DNA from: Rhodoferax sp.
Lineage (GTDB): Bacteria; Pseudomonadota; Gammaproteobacteria; Burkholderiales; Burkholderiaceae_C
DNA length: 10,612 nucleotides
Assembly: GCA_030833685.1 (NCBI GenBank)
Contig: JAURGS010000068.1
Span: 1 to 10,612 of the forward strand
Direction: 5' to 3'
A model generated the notes under the pieces. That model worked only from the letters and a program-made list of their open reading frames with translations. It was not told the origin of the DNA and searched no databases. The translations under genes and the position numbers were made by a program. This document shows positions 7,568-10,612 of this stretch, in pieces. Each line of letters opens with the position of its first letter. The first letter of the stretch is position 1.

Positions 7568-9319
7568 TTAAAAAATATCCGGTTCGGGAATGGTGGTATG
7601 GCCTTCAAGAAACTTGAAGTCGCATCCTTGAGGGGCTTGTGAAACATTTTCTCGGAACAGGCGCACATAGCCACGCAACTGGTTTGGCGGGGGCGCTTGC
7701 CAGGCCGCTCGTCGTCGAGCGAGCTCGGCGTCGTCAACATGGAGTTGCAAAAGCCGCCGGTCGATGTCGATTTCAATCAGGTCGCCGTTTTCGACCAACG
7801 CCAAGGGCCCGCCGACGGCGCTCTCTGGCGCAATGTGCAAGACGCAGGTGCCGTAGTGCGTGCCACTCATGCGTGCATCACTCAGGCGAAGCATGTCGCG
7901 CACCCCTTGCTTGAGTAGTGGCTTGGGAATGGACAAATTACCCCATTCGGGCATGCCCGGTGCACCAATCGGTCCGGCATTGCGAAGCACCAGTACCGTG
8001 GCGGGGTCCCAGTGCCTGGATTCGTCAGCACAGGCCGCTGCAAGCTCGGCAGGGTGATTAAAAACTTGCGCCGGGCCGCGGTGCTTCAAAAGTTTAGGGT
8101 CTGCCGCGCTGGGCTTGATGACTGCACCGTCCGGCGCGAGATTGCCGCGAAGCACAGCCAGTGCGGCCAAAGGGCTCACAGGTTGGTCCAGCGCGCGAAT
8201 GGTTTGTGCATCCAGCACTTTGGCATTGGTCAGGTTTTCGCGCACGCTTTTGCCGGAGACCGTTTGTTCGTCCAGGGACAAAAAGTCCTGAATGGTTTTC
8301 ATCAGCGCGGGCAGGCCGCCAGCGTAATAAAAGTCTTCCATCAGCCGCTCACCCGCAGGGAACAAATTGGCCAGCACCGGAACTTTGCGCGCCATCTGGT
8401 CCATGTCGTCCAGGCTGATGGTGATGCCGGCACGCCCCGCCATGGCCACCAAGTGAATCACGGCGTTGGTCGACCCCCCGAGTGCCATTTGCACCGCCAT
8501 GGCATTGTCAAAAGCGCCACGCGTCAGCACCTGGCTTGGCCGCTGATCCTGTAAAACCATGTGCACGATGCGCTCACCACAGTCGGTGGCCATGCGGCGG
8601 TGTGCCGAATCCATGGCTGGAATACTGGTGCTACCAGGAAGGGCCATGCCCAGGGCTTCCACGATGGCCGTCATGGTGCTGGCCGTACCCATGGTGTTGC
8701 AGGTGCCGGGTGCACGAGTCATGCGCGCTTCCAGGCTTTGCATGTCCTCGGCACTGATCTTGCCGGCCTGGTATTCGTCCCAAAACATGCGCGTGTGGGT
8801 GCCAGCACCCACGGTTCGGTTGCCCGATGGGCTGACGTAACGGTCGTTAAGCATGGGGCCGGCTGGACAAAAGATGCTGGGTATGTCCATGCTGGAAGCG
8901 CCCATCAGTAGCCCTGGGGTGGTCTTGTCGCAGCCACCAAGTAACACCGCCCCGTCACACGGCAGGCTGCGCAGCAGCTCCTCAACTTCCATCGCGAGGA
9001 AGTTGCGATACAGCATGGTGGTTGGTTTGACCATGACCTCGCCCAAGCTCATGGCAGGCAGCTCAAGGGGATAGCCCCCAGCCATCAAAACGCCCTTTTT
9101 GACCTGCTCTGCGCGCTCACGAAGGTGCGCGTGGCAGGGCGAGAGCTCGCTCCAGGTATTGACGATGGCGATCACGGGTTTGCCTATGACGTCCTGCCGG
9201 CGAACGCCTTGTTGCTGCATGCGTTGACGGTGCGCAAAGCCGCGCATGCCCGTATCTGCAAACCAGCGCTGGCTGCGCAAGAAAGGCTTGCCCGTTGCTG
9301 AGCCGGGTTGATCGCTCAT
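7568..9319 (-). CDS. IlvD/Edd family dehydratase, probable sugar-acid (aldonate) dehydratase
   Basis: First gene of the operon, 583 aa, close to known L-arabinonate and D-xylonate dehydratases (about 580-600 aa). It should remove water from a sugar acid to give a 2-keto-3-deoxy acid, using a [2Fe-2S] cluster and Mg2+. The three cluster Cys candidates are Cys62 (SPCHAH), Cys130 (GGCDKTTPG) and Cys207 (GTCNTMGTAST). The likely catalytic Ser is Ser485 in DARMSGTHYGT near the C-terminus. The N-terminal LRSQRWF then MRGFAHRQRM is typical of the sugar-acid members. Biosynthetic dihydroxy-acid dehydratase (ilvD, valine/isoleucine) is less likely, because the neighbours are a sugar transporter, an aldolase and a LacI regulator. 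The ATG at 9317-9319 keeps the conserved N-terminus; a weak GGAA lies about ten bases upstream. The exact aldonate cannot be told. Confidence 0.93.
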   Translation of the reverse strand: MSDQPGSATGKPFLRSQRWFADTGMRGFAHRQRMQQQGVRRQDVIGKPVIAIVNTWSELSPCHAHLRERAEQVKKGVLMAGGYPLELPAMSLGEVMVKPTTMLYRNFLAMEVEELLRSLPCDGAVLLGGCDKTTPGLLMGASSMDIPSIFCPAGPMLNDRYVSPSGNRTVGAGTHTRMFWDEYQAGKISAEDMQSLEARMTRAPGTCNTMGTASTMTAIVEALGMALPGSTSIPAMDSAHRRMATDCGERIVHMVLQDQRPSQVLTRGAFDNAMAVQMALGGSTNAVIHLVAMAGRAGITISLDDMDQMARKVPVLANLFPAGERLMEDFYYAGGLPALMKTIQDFLSLDEQTVSGKSVRENLTNAKVLDAQTIRALDQPVSPLAALAVLRGNLAPDGAVIKPSAADPKLLKHRGPAQVFNHPAELAAACADESRHWDPATVLVLRNAGPIGAPGMPEWGNLSIPKPLLKQGVRDMLRLSDARMSGTHYGTCVLHIAPESAVGGPLALVENGDLIEIDIDRRLLQLHVDDAELARRRAAWQAPPPNQLRGYVRLFRENVSQAPQGCDFKFLEGHTTIPEPDIF

Positions 9320-9345
9320 CTTAGGGATTTCCAGTATGGATTTGG

Positions 9346-9372
9346 TGTGTAAGTTAGCGCTAACATCGTCAA
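9346..9372 (-). promoter_or_regulatory. Possible sigma-70 promoter of the catabolic operon
   Basis: On the minus strand TTGACG (9367-9372) is a good -35 box. The best -10 near it is TACACA (9346-9351), only a three-of-six match after a short 15-bp spacer. The palindromic operator fills the space between the two boxes, where a bound repressor would block RNA polymerase. The -35 is reasonable; the -10 assignment is weak. Confidence 0.35.
9353..9364. promoter_or_regulatory. LacI-family operator palindrome
   Basis: GTTAGCGCTAAC is a perfect 12-bp palindrome with the central CG typical of LacI/GalR-family operators. One more matched pair occurs two bases out on each side (9351 with 9366). It lies in the 81-bp gap between the divergent dehydratase and lacI-type genes, 34 bp before the dehydratase ATG and 36 bp before the regulator ATG. 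The regulator next door is the obvious ligand, so it may control both directions. Assignment to this regulator is inference. Confidence 0.8.
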
Positions 9373-9400
9373 TGTAGCATGGAAAAATAGGCTTGTAATC

Positions 9401-10486
9401 ATGGAAAACCCTAGGGCGACCTCAAATCGCATCCTTTCTGACGCAGTTCGCATGCGTCGCTCTCACGGTCGCGCGACCCTGGGCGATGTGGCGACCTCAG
9501 CGGGGGTGACGCCTATGACAGTGTCCAGAGCGCTTCGAGAGCCGCACAAGGTATCGCCCCAGACGCTGGAGAGGGTCCGGCAAGCGTTGGCATCAACGGG
9601 CTACTCCCCGAATAAACAGGCCGGTATGCTGGCCAGTGGACGATCGCGAATGGTGGCAGCGATCATTCCCAACATCTCTCATTCGGTGTTTGCGGAAACG
9701 GTTCAGGGCTTGAGTGACGTGTTGCAAACCCACGGCTTTGAGCTGTTGCTGGCTTCAAGCGGTTATTCGCTGGACCGAGAGGAGGAGCAGATTCGTGCTG
9801 TGTTGGGGTGGTCACCGGCGGCGTTGGTCGTGACCGGCCGACGCCACAGCACGTCGGCGACGCAATTATTGCAAGAGGCCCAAAAAAACGGCGTGCCCGT
9901 GGTTCAAATCTGGGATCTTGACACGGCGGACCACCGCTTCAGTCAAATTGGCTTCAGCCACAAACAGGTGGGTGAGATGATGGCCGAACACCTGGTTGCA
10001 CAAGGCAAGCGAGAACTGGTTTACGTGGACAGTAGTGTGCCAGAGGATTTTCGTGCGCACGAAAGAGGACAAGCGTTCCGGTCCCGGGCGCGTGATTTGG
10101 GGGCGCGGGCCGAGATTCACCAGGCAGAGCCTGGCGAGCCGATGCAGGCGGGGCGCACCGCTTTGCGCGACTTGATTCAGCAAGGCCGTCCGCAGGCTAT
10201 GGCCTTTGCCAACGACCACCTCGCCGCTGGGGCCTATTGGCAGGCCAACGACGACGGCTTGCGCGTGCCCCAGGACCTTTTGTTACTGGGCTTTGGCGAC
10301 TTCCCTGTGGCCCAGCAGCTTGGTGGCGGGATGAGCACGATTCGCATTGACCGTTACGAAATCGGCAGTGAATGCGCCAAGCTGCTGCTGGCAAGCGCTG
10401 AGCGGCCCGCAGGCGCAGTTAAACCAATAGTGAAGCAACACGAGACGCGCCCGGTTTTGCTGGCCCGCCGATCCACCGGCGCTTGA
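9401..10486 (+). CDS. LacI/GalR-family transcriptional regulator
   Basis: DNA-binding regulator of 361 aa. The helix-turn-helix is at about 26-46 (TLGDVATSAGVTPMTVSRAL), followed by the hinge helix ending in LASGRS (77-82). The remainder is a periplasmic-binding-protein-like effector domain with ANDHLAAGA at 270-278, GFGDF at 297-301 and STIRID at 312-317. About 25 residues precede the HTH, longer than usual. An internal ATG at codon 18 would trim most of this tail, but AGG (9389-9391) about nine bases before ATG 9401 supports the longer form. It is divergent from the catabolic operon and shares the operator-bearing gap. It probably represses the operon until an inducer, the sugar or a pathway intermediate, binds; GFGDF-type effector domains are common among sugar-acid-linked regulators. 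Inducer and mode are inferred, not shown. Confidence 0.93.
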   Translation: MENPRATSNRILSDAVRMRRSHGRATLGDVATSAGVTPMTVSRALREPHKVSPQTLERVRQALASTGYSPNKQAGMLASGRSRMVAAIIPNISHSVFAETVQGLSDVLQTHGFELLLASSGYSLDREEEQIRAVLGWSPAALVVTGRRHSTSATQLLQEAQKNGVPVVQIWDLDTADHRFSQIGFSHKQVGEMMAEHLVAQGKRELVYVDSSVPEDFRAHERGQAFRSRARDLGARAEIHQAEPGEPMQAGRTALRDLIQQGRPQAMAFANDHLAAGAYWQANDDGLRVPQDLLLLGFGDFPVAQQLGGGMSTIRIDRYEIGSECAKLLLASAERPAGAVKPIVKQHETRPVLLARRSTGA

Positions 10487-10516
10487 AACTGCGCCGCTTC
10501 ATTTGGCCGCAGTCTC
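10485..10516. terminator. Hairpin between convergent genes, possible bidirectional terminator
   Basis: ACTGCG (10488-10493) pairs with CGCAGT (10508-10513). An inner CC/GG pair closes around a bulged C, and an outer GA/TC pair follows an A-C mismatch, giving a short stem with a 9-base loop. It spans the lacI-type stop codon and the stop of the converging dehydrogenase gene. There is no T run on either side, so it is not a classical intrinsic terminator. Confidence 0.35.
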
Positions 10517-10612
10517 AGCCTTTGAGTGCCTCGGCAACGCGTTGCGCGATCAGGCTTGAGACGCGCTCATTGGATTCGGTGCTCACACCCGAAATGTGCG
10601 GTGTGAGCAGCA
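10515..10612 (-). CDS. D-isomer-specific 2-hydroxyacid dehydrogenase, C-terminal fragment
   Basis: Only the last 31 codons and a TGA (10515-10517) are in the window; the rest lies off the right edge. The visible start LLTPHISGVSTESNERVSSL contains TPHISG, the motif that carries the catalytic His in D-2-hydroxyacid dehydrogenases, followed by the usual C-terminal helix (IAQRVAEALKG). Members reduce 2-keto acids such as glyoxylate or hydroxypyruvate, or oxidise the 2-hydroxy acids, with NAD(P)H. It converges on the regulator gene and is on the same strand as the catabolic operon but upstream of its promoter, so it belongs to a separate transcript. Whether it takes part in the same metabolism is unknown. 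Confidence 0.85.
   Translation of the reverse strand, partial: LLTPHISGVSTESNERVSSLIAQRVAEALKG

Noticed and set aside
6945..7571. 208-codon plus-strand open frame opposite the aldolase
   Set aside because: It mirrors the aldolase gene and shows no domain; the minus-strand protein has all active-site residues.
8012..8554. 180-codon plus-strand open frame opposite the dehydratase
   Set aside because: Antisense shadow of a conserved Fe-S dehydratase, with no supporting motif or ribosome site.
7568..9319. Biosynthetic dihydroxy-acid dehydratase (ilvD)
   Set aside because: The family overlaps, but the gene heads a sugar transport and aldolase operon next to a LacI-type regulator, and its N-terminal pattern fits the sugar-acid branch.
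1..10612. Mobile element, CRISPR array, toxin-antitoxin or defence genes
   Set aside because: No transposase, integrase, direct repeat array, tRNA or defence-type domain is visible; all genes fit ordinary carbohydrate metabolism.

Overview
The window reads as one long sugar-use operon on the minus strand. A divergent LacI-type regulator sits at its head, and a partial, unrelated gene lies at the right edge. The protein families, the high-GC codon use and the gene style (Gfo/Idh oxidoreductase, CUT1 transporter and IlvD/Edd dehydratase behind a LacI gene) fit a betaproteobacterium, probably Burkholderiales/Comamonadaceae. This placement is an impression from protein style, not a proven assignment.

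Layout in transcription order, right to left on the minus strand: an IlvD/Edd-family sugar-acid dehydratase (9319-7568), an HpcH/HpaI-family 2-keto-3-deoxy acid aldolase (7565-6762), a MalK/UgpC-type ABC ATPase (6762-5692), a sugar-binding periplasmic protein (5589-4327), two membrane permeases (4300-3416 and 3419-2574), a Gfo/Idh/MocA oxidoreductase (2482-1370), an aldose-1-epimerase-like protein (1369-512), and an SDR oxidoreductase (from 491, cut by the left edge). Spacing is tight. Junctions include a 1-bp overlap (TGATG), a 4-bp overlap (ATGA), a directly abutting TGA-GTG and a 2-bp gap. The two largest internal gaps are 102 bp (before the binding-protein gene) and 91 bp (before the Gfo/Idh gene). 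No gene-free stretch exceeds 300 bases.

How the genes probably work together (inference): a CUT1 ABC transporter imports an unphosphorylated sugar or sugar derivative. The epimerase equilibrates its anomers. One of the two NAD(P)-dependent oxidoreductases oxidises it to an aldonolactone or aldonate. The Fe-S dehydratase makes a 2-keto-3-deoxy acid, and the HpaI-type aldolase splits it to pyruvate plus an aldehyde. This is the logic of a non-phosphorylative (De Ley-Doudoroff-like) route. No lactonase and no aldehyde dehydrogenase are visible in the window. The substrate cannot be read from the sequence.

Control: the 81-bp gap between the dehydratase and the LacI gene holds a perfect 12-bp palindrome, GTTAGCGCTAAC, with the central CG typical of LacI-family operators. 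The LacI-type protein (9401-10486) probably binds it and responds to the sugar or a pathway intermediate. At the right edge, the last 31 codons of a D-isomer-specific 2-hydroxyacid dehydrogenase converge on the LacI gene, with a small hairpin across the two stop codons.

The families are all known. What may be new is the particular combination and its substrate. I see no phage, CRISPR, insertion sequence, RNA gene or defence system here.
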